Below are positions 16,731-25,789 of a DNA stretch of 64,000 bases, in pieces (positions within the stretch are counted from its first letter, which is position 1; each line of letters begins with the position of its first letter). Where the stretch lies: contig NZ_CP054056.1 of assembly GCF_013283855.1 (NCBI RefSeq), forward strand, positions 1,298,707 through 1,362,706, written 5' to 3'. Source of the DNA: Aquiluna borgnonia (GTDB lineage Bacteria; Actinomycetota; Actinomycetes; Actinomycetales; Microbacteriaceae). The notes under the pieces are model-generated. The model ran no database searches. It was not told the origin of the DNA and was given only the letters and a program-made list of their open reading frames with translations. Made by a program: the position numbers and the translations under genes.

Positions 16731-18169
16731 AACCCTCGGTAGGTCAGCTCTACGGCGAGAGATATCGCCTTCAACTTCGCATCGCGATTGGTGGAATGGG
16801 TGAGGTTTGGCAGGCAGAAGACGAGCTAATCCTGCGCCAGGTTGCGATCAAGATTCTCAAAGAGGAATACCTCGGCGACCCCATGTTCTTGGAGCGCTTC
16901 AGGACTGAGGCCAAGAGTGCTGCGCTGGTTGAGCACGAGGGCATTGCAAATATCTACGACTACGGCGAGGACACCGGCAGTGCCTACCTGGTCATGGAGC
17001 TGGTTCCCGGTGAGTCAATGTCAAGACTTATCGAGCGAGAGAAAAAGCTCTCCGAGGAGCGCGTTCTGGACATTGTTGCCCAGACTTCAAGGGCGCTCGC
17101 CGCCGCTCACGCCAGAGGATTGGTTCACCGAGACATCAAGCCCGGCAACCTGCTGATCACTCCCGAGGGCAAGGTAAAAATCACCGACTTTGGTATTGCT
17201 CGTGTTGGCGACCAGGTGCCCCTCACCAAGACCGGTCAGGTTATGGGAACTGTTCAGTACCTCGCCCCAGAACAGGCCACCGGCAAGACTTCGACACCCG
17301 CCACTGACCTCTACTCCCTGGGGGTGGTTGCCTACGAGGCTTTAGCGGGAAAGCGCCCGTTCACCGGTGAGAATCAAATGGCAATCGCCATGGCCCACAT
17401 CAACGAGATGCCGCCGGCGCTGCCGGACTCCGTCGATCCACGTGTTCAGAACCTGGTGCTTAGCTGCCTGGCAAAAAAGCCGTCGCAGCGACCTGAGTCT
17501 GCTACCTCGCTCGCTATCAGAGCGGAGGCTCTGCTTCGCGAAAAGCGCAAGCCCAGGGCAAGTGCAGTTTTCACAACCCCAGACGGTTACACCGAAAACA
17601 GTGCCACCGAGGTGATTCCGACCGACACCGCCCCGCTGCCGCGAGCGCCGATCGTTTGGCCCTGGGTAGCGACCTTGGGTCTGCTGGGAATCACCGCCAT
17701 CGTGGTGATAGTTGCGATTCTCTCGGAGCCCAACACCGAAGATTTCCCAACCCCATCTAGCACGGTTTCGCCAAGCCAGAGCAGCACTCAAACCCCATCC
17801 ACGGCGCCGGAGGCGACGGAGTCTGATGAGGTGGTTGCGCAGACAAAGTTGATTCTGCGCTCGGACATAATCGGAGAGAACCTAAGCGAAGTCTCCGCCA
17901 GACTGGCCGAATTGGGCATGAACGTGAACGCCATAGCGGGTGAAGAGGTGCCGGCCGGTGACTCAAGAGCCAGAACCGTCTACGCAGTTTCTCCAACCGG
18001 AAACATAACGGTCGGCACAACAATCGACGTTACCTACTACGTAGAAAACGTTGAAGATGTGCCAGTGGTCATTCCAGAGCCTGAGGTAACCGATCCGGGC
18101 TCAGAATCAGCAACAGTTTCTGAACCGGTAACTGAGACTCCCTCCGAGGAACCAAGTCCGACGGGGTAA
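16727..18169 (+). CDS. pknA: Ser/Thr protein kinase PknA with an extracytoplasmic PASTA-like domain
   Basis: A 480-residue membrane kinase of the PknA/PknB system controlling cell shape and wall synthesis. The kinase domain (about 10-270) has the glycine loop [10 protein letters not shown], catalytic HRDIKPGN near residue 134 and DFG (ITDFGIAR). A membrane segment lies at about 310-333. The outer part has one PASTA-like segment (about 375-445) and a Glu/Pro/Thr-rich tail. Mycobacterial PknA has no PASTA domain, so this copy differs. It overlaps pbpA as ATGA and is separated from pknB by 74 bases. Confidence 0.9.
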   Translation: MKPSVGQLYGERYRLQLRIAIGGMGEVWQAEDELILRQVAIKILKEEYLGDPMFLERFRTEAKSAALVEHEGIANIYDYGEDTGSAYLVMELVPGESMSRLIEREKKLSEERVLDIVAQTSRALAAAHARGLVHRDIKPGNLLITPEGKVKITDFGIARVGDQVPLTKTGQVMGTVQYLAPEQATGKTSTPATDLYSLGVVAYEALAGKRPFTGENQMAIAMAHINEMPPALPDSVDPRVQNLVLSCLAKKPSQRPESATSLAIRAEALLREKRKPRASAVFTTPDGYTENSATEVIPTDTAPLPRAPIVWPWVATLGLLGITAIVVIVAILSEPNTEDFPTPSSTVSPSQSSTQTPSTAPEATESDEVVAQTKLILRSDIIGENLSEVSARLAELGMNVNAIAGEEVPAGDSRARTVYAVSPTGNITVGTTIDVTYYVENVEDVPVVIPEPEVTDPGSESATVSEPVTETPSEEPSPTG

Positions 18170-18243
18170 TCAGATCGTGACCGAGTCCTAAGCGGGATGT
18201 TGGTTTCCAAAAACTAAACTATGGCGGGGTAGAAAGAGCTATT

Positions 18244-20031
18244 TTGACTGAGAACGAAAGACTGATTGCCGGGCGCTACCGGATTGGTCAGTTGGTTGGC
18301 CGCGGGGGCATGGCCGAGGTTTACGAGGGTTACGACACTCGACTGGGCCGAACCGTTGCCATCAAGTTGCTCAAGTCGGACCTTGCGAATGATGCAAGCT
18401 TTGAGGCCAAGTTCCGCCAGGAGGCTCAAGCCTCCGCTCGCATGGCGCACCCGACCATTGTCAGGGTTTACGACGCGGGCGAGGAAGAGACCACCGATGA
18501 AAATGGCAATCCTCGCAAGACCCCTTACATCGTCATGGAATTTGTCAAGGGTCGCCTGCTAAAGGAAATCATCTTCGAGGGCGGAGTTGAGCTCGAAAGA
18601 TCCATCCGCTATGTCGGCGGCATCCTCACCGCTCTTGAGGTTTCGCACCGCGCCGGAGTTGTCCACCGCGACATCAAGCCAGCCAATGTCATGGTTGGTG
18701 ACGGCGACAACGTAAAGGTCATGGACTTTGGCATTGCTAGGGCAGTAAGTGACAACTCGGCTACCCAAGCCGCCACCGCCGGCATCATCGGCACCGCGCA
18801 GTACTTTTCTCCCGAGCAGGCCAGGGGTGAGGCGGTTGATGCCCGCACCGACCTCTATTCAACAGGCGTAATCCTCTACGAGCTTTTGGCCGGACGGCCA
18901 CCCTTCAAGGGCGAGAGCGCAGTTTCGGTTGCCTACCAGCACGTTTCTGAGGCCGCTGTCCCACCAAGCCAGTTCAATCCTGCGGTCAGCGCAGAGTTGG
19001 ATGCGGTTGTAGCTCGGGCCATGGCTAAGGATCGCAACGAGCGTTTCCAGAGCGCCGAGGAATTCCGTGAGCACCTTTTGGCCGCCGCGCAGGGTAAACC
19101 GGTTACCAATTCAAACCCCATCCCAATTTCTGCTCCGGTGACAGAGGTCCTAAGCGGCCCCACCAAGCTGATGGAATCCCAGTCCCTAGAGACTGAACTG
19201 ATTGATGGTTTTGAGACCATGCCTAACGCCACCACCCCAACCATGACCACCAGCAAGGTTGGCGCCGGTGTGCTGTGGGGTCTTGGAACCGGCGTGGTTG
19301 TCATCCTGGTTGGTTTGCTGTTCTGGGTGATGAACATTGGTGGAACTTCGCCCACCATTTCACCAAGTGCCGGTGTGGCAGTTCCATCGGTTGAAGGTTC
19401 GCTCTACGACGATGCCGCCAACACTCTGGCAGCTCAGAATCTCCTGGTGCTAAGGGTCTACGAAAAGAGTGAAACCGTTCCAGAGGGCGTGGTCATTCGC
19501 CAGGAGCCAGCGGCTGGGACTCAGGTGCTAGCCAACACCCCGATCACCCTCTACGTCTCCAGTGGAGCGACCGAAGTAACCGTTCCGAACCTGGTTGGCA
19601 GAGCTGAGGCCGATGCCGTTGCACTAATTGAGGGTCAAGGACTAACGGTCGGAAGAATCGATGTGGTTGGCAGTGCGAATGTTCCCGAGGGAACTGTGAT
19701 TGCATCTGACCCGGTCACCAACTCCAGGCTCCCGCTTGGCTCAGTGGTCAACCTGGTGCTCTCAGATGGCACCGTGATGATTCCGGATGTCAGAAACCTA
19801 GATGTCCTAGAGGCAAGAACCATTCTCACCGCTCCAACGATTGGCTACACGGTTTCGGTTGAGATATTCGATGCGGCCAGCTGCAATGGCACCCCGGGAA
19901 CCACGGTTCTGGACCAGTCCATCGCACCGGGGCAAGCGCCTCAGCTGCAGAACATTGTGCTGTTCGTGGAGTGCGTGCCGACTGAAACGGTAGAGCCAAG
20001 CCCTACGCCCACCCCAACTACGACTCCCTAG
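18244..20031 (+). CDS. pknB: Ser/Thr protein kinase PknB with three PASTA domains
   Basis: A 595-residue receptor-type kinase that senses cell-wall fragments or lipid II. The kinase domain (about 12-275) has VGRGGMAEVYEG, catalytic HRDIKPAN near residue 140 and DFGIAR. A juxtamembrane linker and membrane segment (about 338-365) follow. Three PASTA repeats start near residues 380, 447 and 513. The start is TTG at 18244 with GAAAGAG upstream. The usual mycobacterial form has four PASTA repeats. The 3' end overlaps the opposite-strand glutamine amidotransferase by four bases. Confidence 0.93.
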   Translation: MTENERLIAGRYRIGQLVGRGGMAEVYEGYDTRLGRTVAIKLLKSDLANDASFEAKFRQEAQASARMAHPTIVRVYDAGEEETTDENGNPRKTPYIVMEFVKGRLLKEIIFEGGVELERSIRYVGGILTALEVSHRAGVVHRDIKPANVMVGDGDNVKVMDFGIARAVSDNSATQAATAGIIGTAQYFSPEQARGEAVDARTDLYSTGVILYELLAGRPPFKGESAVSVAYQHVSEAAVPPSQFNPAVSAELDAVVARAMAKDRNERFQSAEEFREHLLAAAQGKPVTNSNPIPISAPVTEVLSGPTKLMESQSLETELIDGFETMPNATTPTMTTSKVGAGVLWGLGTGVVVILVGLLFWVMNIGGTSPTISPSAGVAVPSVEGSLYDDAANTLAAQNLLVLRVYEKSETVPEGVVIRQEPAAGTQVLANTPITLYVSSGATEVTVPNLVGRAEADAVALIEGQGLTVGRIDVVGSANVPEGTVIASDPVTNSRLPLGSVVNLVLSDGTVMIPDVRNLDVLEARTILTAPTIGYTVSVEIFDAASCNGTPGTTVLDQSIAPGQAPQLQNIVLFVECVPTETVEPSPTPTPTTTP

Positions 20032-20663
20032 CGCTCCAGACGGGGACTGAGGTGCTTTGCTTTTTCAAGTGCCTCGGTGTGGCCAAGGGTCGCTAGCCAG
20101 TTGGCCAGCATCTGGTAACCACCTTCGGTTAGCACCGACTCAGGGTGAAACTGAACTCCGTAAATCGGCTTGCTTTTGTGCTGCAGGCTCATGATTACGC
20201 CGGACTCAGTCTGGCCAGTAATCTGCAGCTCCTCTGGAACAGTGTCCTGAACCACTGCGAGAGAGTGGTATCTGGTTGCACTAAACCCCTGGGGTAGGCC
20301 CTTGAAGATCTCGCTGCCCGCGTGATTCACCTTGGAGACTTTGCCGTGCATCAGCTCAGGAGCACTCTTCACCGTTGCACCCATCGCCTCGGCAATTGCT
20401 TGGTGCCCGAGGCACACTCCAAAAACCGGATAGTCGGTCTGGAGCGCATACTTCACCGTTGGGATTGAAAGGCCTGCTTCACCCGGAGTTCCAGGTCCGG
20501 GGGAGATCAACACGGCATCAAATCTGGAGAGCAGTTCGGGAAGTTCAGCCTCGGTCACGGAATCATTGCGCATCACTTCGGTTTCAGCGCCCAGCTGCTG
20601 CAGATAGCCGTTGAGGGTGTAGACGAAGCTGTCGTAGTTATCGAGAACCAGAATCCGGACCAT
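20028..20663 (-). CDS. Glutamine amidotransferase of anthranilate/aminodeoxychorismate synthase (PabA/TrpG)
   Basis: A 211-residue class I glutamine amidotransferase that supplies ammonia from glutamine for anthranilate or 4-amino-4-deoxychorismate synthesis. Motifs are the oxyanion region SPGPGTP, the nucleophile CLGHQA (Cys near residue 83) and the catalytic His/Glu in HPESVLTEGG. It sits after pknB as in mycobacteria, where it is annotated trpG but may serve folate (pabA). No trp or pab partner is adjacent, so I leave the symbol open. Confidence 0.9.
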   Translation of the reverse strand: MVRILVLDNYDSFVYTLNGYLQQLGAETEVMRNDSVTEAELPELLSRFDAVLISPGPGTPGEAGLSIPTVKYALQTDYPVFGVCLGHQAIAEAMGATVKSAPELMHGKVSKVNHAGSEIFKGLPQGFSATRYHSLAVVQDTVPEELQITGQTESGVIMSLQHKSKPIYGVQFHPESVLTEGGYQMLANWLATLGHTEALEKAKHLSPRLER

Positions 20664-20709
20664 AGTCTCAATAGCCTAACCGCAGTAGGAGAATGACCGC
20701 TGATGGTTA

Positions 20710-20715
20710 TAAACT
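20710..20715 (+). promoter_or_regulatory. Probable leaderless promoter -10 box of crgA
   Basis: TAAACT lies seven bases before the crgA ATG at 20723. No Shine-Dalgarno sequence is present. This places the transcription start at the start codon. Confidence 0.5.
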
Positions 20716-20722
20716 TCTAGCC

Positions 20723-20998
20723 ATGCCTGAATCAAGTTCACGTCGCAAGCCTTCCAAGAAGGAAGCCCCTGTTCGTCCAACCATCGTTGGCGATGAGCAG
20801 GAAGAAAACCCAACCTGGTACAAGGTCACAATGTTTGGCTTCATGATCGTCGGGTTGATCTGGATTTTGACTTTCTACATCTCCAGCGCCCGCTTCCCAC
20901 TGGGTAGCGCAACTCCGATTGACCTGAGCAACTGGAACATTTTGATTGGCTTTGGCATCGCCATGGTGGGGTTTGTTATGACCACCAAGTGGAAGTAA
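20723..20998 (+). CDS. crgA: Cell division protein CrgA
   Basis: A 91-residue protein that recruits division proteins (FtsZ, FtsQ, FtsI) to mid-cell in Actinobacteria. A charged N-terminal tail rich in Arg, Lys and Ser is followed by two membrane helices (about 35-55 and 70-88) with the family signature LGSATPIDLSNWNILIGFGI before the second helix. ATG at 20723 gives the usual length; an upstream in-frame start would add non-conserved residues. It lies near pknB and pabA, as in mycobacteria, and abuts the convergent rhomboid gene. Confidence 0.92.
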   Translation: MPESSSRRKPSKKEAPVRPTIVGDEQEENPTWYKVTMFGFMIVGLIWILTFYISSARFPLGSATPIDLSNWNILIGFGIAMVGFVMTTKWK

Positions 20999-21646
20999 CT
21001 AGATCCAAGCCTGAATCCGCCAGAGCGTTAGCACGCTCAGCACTGCCAGCACAATAACAACCCCAAGGAACTGCGCTACGCGTTGGTTCGGCCTCCTTGT
21101 TGCGGAGTAAACGCTAGCTATCGCAACTCCGGTAACCAAGCCTCCGAGGTGGCCCTCCCACGAGATACCTGAGACAAAAAAGCCCATCGAAAAGTTAATT
21201 GCGATGAGCAAAAATATCTGAGTCGGATTGCCACCCAGGGTCCTGATCACCACGAAGAACGCACCCATTAGACCAAACAGAGCGCCCGATGCGCCCACAA
21301 CTGGGGTTTGCGGATCCGAGAGCCACAGCACTGCGACCGAACCACCCAGGATGCTGACTATGTAGAGGGCAAAAAACCTAAACCGCCCGAGCATTGGTTC
21401 AAGCTGCTGCCCAAAAATCCAAATTGCATAGGAGTTCAGCAAGATGTGCCAGGGGCTGGTCCAATCGTGGACAAACCCCGAGGTCAGCATCCGCCAGGGT
21501 TCCCAAGGGGTAAAAAGCGGAGCGTAGAAAAACCGATTGGTGAACAGGTATCCAAGCGGTGAGATTTGCCCGAGCCAGATCAGCACGTTGGTAGCCAGCA
21601 GAAGCGTGGTTACCGGTGCCCTTCGGGCTCCGAGGCGAAATGCCAC
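20999..21646 (-). CDS. Rhomboid-family intramembrane serine protease
   Basis: A 215-residue protease with about six membrane helices that cleaves proteins within the membrane. The catalytic dyad is visible: Ser120 in GASGALFG and His166 in SWEGHLGG. It begins with a short hydrophilic tail, then helix 1, and contains the WRMLTSGF..H segment of loop 1. The GTG start at 21646 comes directly after the ppiA stop codon (TAA then GTG, no gap), so both genes are probably translated from one mRNA. The same rhomboid-cyclophilin pairing occurs in Mycobacterium near pknB. Confidence 0.92.
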   Translation of the reverse strand: MAFRLGARRAPVTTLLLATNVLIWLGQISPLGYLFTNRFFYAPLFTPWEPWRMLTSGFVHDWTSPWHILLNSYAIWIFGQQLEPMLGRFRFFALYIVSILGGSVAVLWLSDPQTPVVGASGALFGLMGAFFVVIRTLGGNPTQIFLLIAINFSMGFFVSGISWEGHLGGLVTGVAIASVYSATRRPNQRVAQFLGVVIVLAVLSVLTLWRIQAWI

Positions 21647-22177
21647 TTAGACCTTTTCGATGGTGATGGACTCGATGACCACATCGTCCAGCGGACGGTC
21701 ACGACCATCGGTTGCCAGCTGGGCAATCTTGTCAACCACCTTGCGGCTGACCTCGTCCACCACATCACCGAATACGGTGTGCTTGCCGTATAGCCAGCCA
21801 GTTGGGGCCACGGTGATAAAGAACTGAGATCCATTGGTGCCTGGGCCGGCGTTTGCCATCGCGAGCTTGTATGGCTCCTGGAAGGTGAGCTCTGGGTGAA
21901 TCTCATCACCGAACTGGTAGCCAGGGCCGCCCATTCCGGTTCCAGTAGGGTCTCCACCTTGAATCATGAAGCCCTCGATGACACGGTGGAAGATCACTCC
22001 GCTGTAAAGCGGCTTGCCGGCCTGCACCGCACCGGTGCGAGGGTCTTTCCACTCGATTGAGCCGGTTGCCAGGCCTTCGAAGTTCTCCACGGTCTTTGGA
22101 GCGTGCAGGCCAAAAAGGTTGACCTTGATTGCGCCGTGGTTGGTGTGCAGGGTAGCTACTGAGGTGTGAGAAGTCAT
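21647..22177 (-). CDS. ppiA: Peptidyl-prolyl cis-trans isomerase, cyclophilin type
   Basis: A 176-residue cytoplasmic cyclophilin that speeds proline isomerisation in folding proteins. Motifs: FHRVIEGFMIQGGDPTGTG (catalytic Arg), FGDEIHPEL, and MANAGPGTNGSQFFIT. There is no signal peptide. It is the first gene of the minus-strand pair with the rhomboid protease. Its start ATG at 22177 lies about 60 bases from the divergent dehydrogenase gene. Confidence 0.95.
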   Translation of the reverse strand: MTSHTSVATLHTNHGAIKVNLFGLHAPKTVENFEGLATGSIEWKDPRTGAVQAGKPLYSGVIFHRVIEGFMIQGGDPTGTGMGGPGYQFGDEIHPELTFQEPYKLAMANAGPGTNGSQFFITVAPTGWLYGKHTVFGDVVDEVSRKVVDKIAQLATDGRDRPLDDVVIESITIEKV

Positions 22178-22241
22178 GCGGACATTCTTTCACAGGTTTG
22201 ATTTATTTCTGAAGCTCAGCACCTAGTGCTTAGATGGTGGA

Positions 22242-23057
22242 ATGAGCAAAGTCGCCATCATCACTGGAGCGGCCTCCGGCTTCGGCCTGGGTCTTTCTAA
22301 AGAGCTAGCTTCCCGAGGCTGGGTGGTCTTCGCAACCGACCGGGATTCAGCTGCGGTTGAGGCCACCAAATCCTTTGGGGCTATCCCAAGGCGGGCCGAC
22401 GTAACCATTCCCTCAGACCTGAGCGCTGTGGTTCAAGAGGCAATAGCTGATTACGGCAGCGTTGACCTAATGGTGGCAAATGCCGGCTACGGCAACTTCT
22501 CCTCGGTTGAAGAGACCACTGCGGAGGAAGTCCGGCGTATTTTCGAGGTCAATTTCTTTGGTGTTGAAAACTCAATCCGAAGCGTGCTTCCCCAGATGCG
22601 CAAGCAGCGTTCTGGGCGAATTATCATCACAACCAGCGTCGTGGCACACGTCACACTGGTTGGCCTGGGCTGGTACTCGGCGACCAAGCAAGCCCTCAAA
22701 GCAGTTGCGAACGCGTTGCGTCAAGAAACCAAGTGGCTCGGTATTGATGTCTGCACGGTTGAACCCGGAACCTCAAAGACGGGATTCGGGTCGGTAGCAT
22801 TCGAGCTACTAGACAGTGGCCGGGCTGTGGGTGACTACGACAGGGTCATGACCGGCTTAAATAAATGGCTCGGCGGTCTCTACCGAATCTCACCCGGGCC
22901 AGACAAAGTTGTCAAGAAAATGCTCAAGGCAGCTACGTCGCCAAGACCGAGGGCTCACTACCCCGCCAGCTGGGATGTCCGCGCATTCAAGATTGCTTTC
23001 TATCTCTTGCCCAAGTCTTGGCTGGATGCGGTGGTGCTATGGCTCGCAAAGCGCTAG
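22242..23057 (+). CDS. Short-chain dehydrogenase/reductase (SDR)
   Basis: A 271-residue classical SDR oxidoreductase. The NAD(P)-binding motif TGAASGFGLG is at about residues 8-17, followed by NAG, then the catalytic Ser region TSVVAH and YSATKQA (Tyr and Lys) near residues 145-150. The C-terminal ~70 residues extend beyond the usual SDR core and end with a hydrophobic segment. The substrate is unknown. The start ATG at 22242 follows GGTGGA. Its end overlaps the DoxX-like gene by 19 bases. Confidence 0.88.
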   Translation: MSKVAIITGAASGFGLGLSKELASRGWVVFATDRDSAAVEATKSFGAIPRRADVTIPSDLSAVVQEAIADYGSVDLMVANAGYGNFSSVEETTAEEVRRIFEVNFFGVENSIRSVLPQMRKQRSGRIIITTSVVAHVTLVGLGWYSATKQALKAVANALRQETKWLGIDVCTVEPGTSKTGFGSVAFELLDSGRAVGDYDRVMTGLNKWLGGLYRISPGPDKVVKKMLKAATSPRPRAHYPASWDVRAFKIAFYLLPKSWLDAVVLWLAKR

Positions 23058-23416
23058 GACTTCCGATTGGGAGCTGGGTGGTGGTGGTTTTGTTCACTGC
23101 CTCAGGTGTGCTGCACCTTGTGAACCCCGGGGCCTTTTTGTGGCTCATGCCCCCGTGGCTCCCTGAACCCGAACTGCTAGTTGTGCTCTCTGGCGTTGCC
23201 GAACTGGTAAGCGCAGTGGGGCTAATTTTGAAAGCTCGTTGGGCCCCGATGCTCACCGTTCTAACCCTGTTGGCGATCTGGCCAGCGAACTGGTGGTTCG
23301 CGATAGATAGCCTCAGCAGCGCTCCAGATGTTGCCCTGGCAGCCTGGCTCAGGCTGCCCCTGCAGCTTCCACTGCTCTGGTGGGCTTGGTCTGCACAGAA
23401 GTCAATATCGTCCTAG
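23039..23416 (+). CDS. DoxX-like small membrane protein
   Basis: A 125-residue membrane protein with four hydrophobic helices, similar to the DoxX/DUF4870-like families sometimes linked to thiol or oxidative stress. The segment GVLHLVNPGAFLWLMPPWLP and the following SGVAELVSAVGLIL are typical for DoxX-like proteins. The start ATG at 23039 overlaps the dehydrogenase end by 19 bases. A longer in-frame reading from 22865 lies entirely inside the dehydrogenase gene and is rejected. Function unproven. Confidence 0.75.
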   Translation: MARKALGLPIGSWVVVVLFTASGVLHLVNPGAFLWLMPPWLPEPELLVVLSGVAELVSAVGLILKARWAPMLTVLTLLAIWPANWWFAIDSLSSAPDVALAAWLRLPLQLPLLWWAWSAQKSISS

Positions 23417-23684
23417 GCGAAGGTGTTGTCCTAGAAACCAAGACCGCAAGCGGTTGTGGTTCGCATCACCCCTCACCACAAAATACGTAGGACCATGTGT
23501 AAAACTGACAACTATTTGGGCTATTTTTTGGAGATTTACTCTGCAAATTAGACCTGGGTCTGAGAGAAATCTGTATAGATTTATTATTTAGAGGAGTAAC
23601 CGCTTTCAGTGAAAGGGGGTCGGCGCAACGGAGCGTTCGTCCAAATAGTTATCTCGGTCGAAATTCATTAGCGCTAGGAAACCA
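23417..23684 (+). other. 268-base leader region of the PTS operon
   Basis: No gene is supported here. The region is AT-richer than its surroundings. It contains two weak inverted repeats: TTGTGGT/ACCACAA (stem arms about 14 bases apart, 23454-23481) and CTTTC-AGT-GAAAG near 23603-23615. It also contains GAGGAG near 23591 and the fruA-type operon RBS AGGA before 23685. I could not match it to a known riboswitch. The long leader suggests regulation of PTS expression. Confidence 0.45.
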
Positions 23685-24137
23685 ATGTCCCACCCAATCA
23701 CAACGCCTGAAATCGTCATCGTCGAGATCGACGCACAAACTAAAGAGCAGGCTGTTCGTCAGCTAGCGGAGAAGCTATTGGCCGCAGGTCGCCTAACCGC
23801 TTTGGATGCTTACCTTGAGGCTGTTGCAGCGCGCGAAGAGCACTTTCCGACCGGCATCGAAGGTGGTGTTGCGATCCCGCACGCCCAATCTGACCTGGTA
23901 ACCATCCCTTCGGTTGCCGTGGCAACCACAAGCAAGGGAATCGACTTCGGCGCCGATGACGGTGCTTCTCATCTGATCTTCCTGATTGCAGCGCCTGCTT
24001 CAGGAGAAAACACCCACCTGGAGATTCTCGGCTCACTGGCTCGCAAGATCATGCACGAGGAATTCCGGGACCGCCTTCGCGCCGAGTCCGATCCGGCCGA
24101 AATCGCTTCAATTGTGACCAAGGAGGTCCAGAAATAA
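23685..24137 (+). CDS. PTS fructose-type EIIA component
   Basis: A 150-residue phosphocarrier of the sugar phosphotransferase system, which accepts phosphate from HPr on a histidine and passes it to EIIB. The active-site motif GVAIPHAQSD places His66 in the right context for the mannitol/fructose EIIA family. The protein is a stand-alone domain. The gene overlaps the EIIB gene by one base (TAATG), so the two are translationally coupled. Confidence 0.92.
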   Translation: MSHPITTPEIVIVEIDAQTKEQAVRQLAEKLLAAGRLTALDAYLEAVAAREEHFPTGIEGGVAIPHAQSDLVTIPSVAVATTSKGIDFGADDGASHLIFLIAAPASGENTHLEILGSLARKIMHEEFRDRLRAESDPAEIASIVTKEVQK

Positions 24138-24562
24138 TGGCAAAGGTAGTTTGCGTAACATCTTGCATCACCGGCATCGCCCACACTTACATGGCCGCCG
24201 AGGCCCTGGAGCAGGCAGGTAAGAAACTGGGTCACGAGGTAATCGTTGAGACCCAGGGTTCGGCAGGTTCCAACCCGCTCAAGCAGGATGTAATCGATTC
24301 TGCAGATGCGGTAATTTTTGCCGTTGACCTTGAGGTCAAGGACCGTCAGCGCTTCAATGGCAAGCCTTACATCCAGGTGGGTGTGGCAAAGGCCATGAAG
24401 AGCGCAGTAGAACTCGTCGAGCAGGTGTTGCAGTCAGCTGCTGACGGAACCGCAGCCAAGGTTGGTGAGGGTTCACCAGCCAAGGAGGCAGAAGCAAAGA
24501 CTCCTTCTGAACCTAAAGAAAAGAAGGGTGGCCTCTTCGGAGGCCTATTTGGCAAAAAGTAA
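24137..24562 (+). CDS. PTS fructose-type EIIB component
   Basis: A 141-residue phosphocarrier with phospho-cysteine at Cys10 in the motif VTSCITGIAHTYMAAEAL, the canonical fructose EIIB signature. The domain ends near residue 100. A lysine/alanine/glutamate-rich tail ending in repeated GLFGG-type residues follows, possibly a linker. Fused EIIA-EIIB-EIIC proteins are common in this family; here the three are separate genes. Confidence 0.9.
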   Translation: MAKVVCVTSCITGIAHTYMAAEALEQAGKKLGHEVIVETQGSAGSNPLKQDVIDSADAVIFAVDLEVKDRQRFNGKPYIQVGVAKAMKSAVELVEQVLQSAADGTAAKVGEGSPAKEAEAKTPSEPKEKKGGLFGGLFGKK

Positions 24563-24567
24563 CAAGG

Positions 24568-24589
24568 CTCTCTCGCATCCGCGGGAGGG
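24568..24589 (+). promoter_or_regulatory. Hairpin between EIIB and EIIC genes
   Basis: A nine-pair stem with wobbles forms from CTCTCTCGC (24568-24576) and GCGGGAGGG (24581-24589) around the loop ATCC. It lies between EIIB and EIIC, upstream of the EIIC RBS TAGGAGG. It could slow RNA decay or fine-tune EIIC levels; it lacks a U-run, so it is not a clear terminator. Confidence 0.45.
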
Positions 24590-24620
24590 TTACTAGCAAT
24601 GGAGCTATAGGAGGCCCATA

Positions 24621-25742
24621 GTGAGTAACGTAAGCACAGGCACCAAGGTTCGTCAGTGGCTGATGACCGGTGTTTCATACATGATTCCATTTGTTGCAGC
24701 AGGTGGAATTCTTATCGCCCTCGGATTCCTGCTCGGTGCAATCGGGTTTGGAACTGACGGCATCCACGCATATGACGCAGAGAAGATGCAGATTGCTGGT
24801 GACTACGACGTTCTAAACATCGGTTACTGGGCATTCGTTATCTTCTGGTTCGGTAAGGCTGCATTCGCATTCTTCGTTCCAGTTCTAGCTGCCTACATCG
24901 CGTATGCAATTGCTGACCGCCCAGGTCTGGTTCCAGGATTCGTTGCCGGTGCTCTTGCTACCGGTCTAGACGGAAACCCACTGGGAACCGGCACCGGCTT
25001 CCTCGGCGCAATCCTCGGTGGTTTCATCGCCGGTGGCGTTGCCCTGTGGATCAGCCGCTGGAGCGTTCCAAACTGGATCCGCCCAGTTATGCCAGTTGTG
25101 GTTATCCCTCTTCTAGCATCGCTGATCACTGGTCTAGCCATGGTGTTGGTCCTCAAGGCTCCAGTCTCCGCTCTAATCACCGGTCTAACCTCATGGCTGA
25201 ACGGTCTCTCGGGTGGCGCACTTGCAGTCCTAGGTCTAATCCTTGGTTTGATGATGGCATTCGACATGGGTGGCCCAGTTAACAAGGTTGCCTACACCTT
25301 CGCCGTTACCGGTCTTGCAACCGCAGGTGCTGCAGTTTCAGCAACTGAGTTCCAGATCATGGCAATTGTTATGGCTGCTGGTATGACTCCTCCGCTAGGT
25401 CTAGCTCTTGCTACCAACCTGCGTAAGAAGGCATTCAGCGAGTCCGAGCAGGAGAACGGCAAGGCAGCTTGGCTTTTGGGTGCGTCCTTCATCTCTGAGG
25501 GTGCGATTCCATTCGCTGCTGCTGACCCAGTTCGCGTTATCCCATCGATCATGATCGGTTCCGGTCTAACCGGTGCACTGGTTGCCCTATTCGGCAACGA
25601 GCTACGCGCACCTCACGGTGGAATCTTCGTGTTCCCACTGGTTAGCGACTGGTTCACCTACGTGCTAGCAATCGCAATCGGTACCGTTGTCACCGCCCTA
25701 CTGGTCCTCGTGGCTAAGGGTCTAGGCAACAAGGCTGCATAA
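24621..25742 (+). CDS. PTS fructose-type EIIC permease
   Basis: A 373-residue sugar-translocating membrane protein with about ten hydrophobic segments. Family motifs are MIPFVAAGGILIALGFLLG, MGGPVNKVAYTFA and SEGAIPFAAADP(VRV), all typical of fructose EIIC. The start is GTG at 24621 after TAGGAGG. Its codon use is strikingly biased, with many CTA leucine codons, as in the HU and L34 genes here, which suggests high expression. It ends at a strong terminator. No EI, HPr or fructose-1-phosphate kinase gene lies nearby. Confidence 0.92.
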   Translation: MSNVSTGTKVRQWLMTGVSYMIPFVAAGGILIALGFLLGAIGFGTDGIHAYDAEKMQIAGDYDVLNIGYWAFVIFWFGKAAFAFFVPVLAAYIAYAIADRPGLVPGFVAGALATGLDGNPLGTGTGFLGAILGGFIAGGVALWISRWSVPNWIRPVMPVVVIPLLASLITGLAMVLVLKAPVSALITGLTSWLNGLSGGALAVLGLILGLMMAFDMGGPVNKVAYTFAVTGLATAGAAVSATEFQIMAIVMAAGMTPPLGLALATNLRKKAFSESEQENGKAAWLLGASFISEGAIPFAAADPVRVIPSIMIGSGLTGALVALFGNELRAPHGGIFVFPLVSDWFTYVLAIAIGTVVTALLVLVAKGLGNKAA

Positions 25743-25759
25743 CTAGAACCAAAGTAGCC

Positions 25760-25783
25760 AAGGCCCCGGGAAACCGGGGCCTT
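25760..25783 (+). terminator. Rho-independent-type terminator of the PTS operon
   Basis: A perfect 10-bp GC-rich stem AAGGCCCCGG/CCGGGGCCTT encloses a GAAA tetraloop, 17 bases after the EIIC stop. The GNRA loop gives extra stability. Only a short U-rich stretch follows. Confidence 0.85.
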
Positions 25784-25789
25784 GTGCTC

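Noticed and set aside
22865..23038. N-terminal extension of the DoxX-like protein
   Set aside because: The extension lies entirely inside the dehydrogenase gene in another frame and has no conserved sequence.
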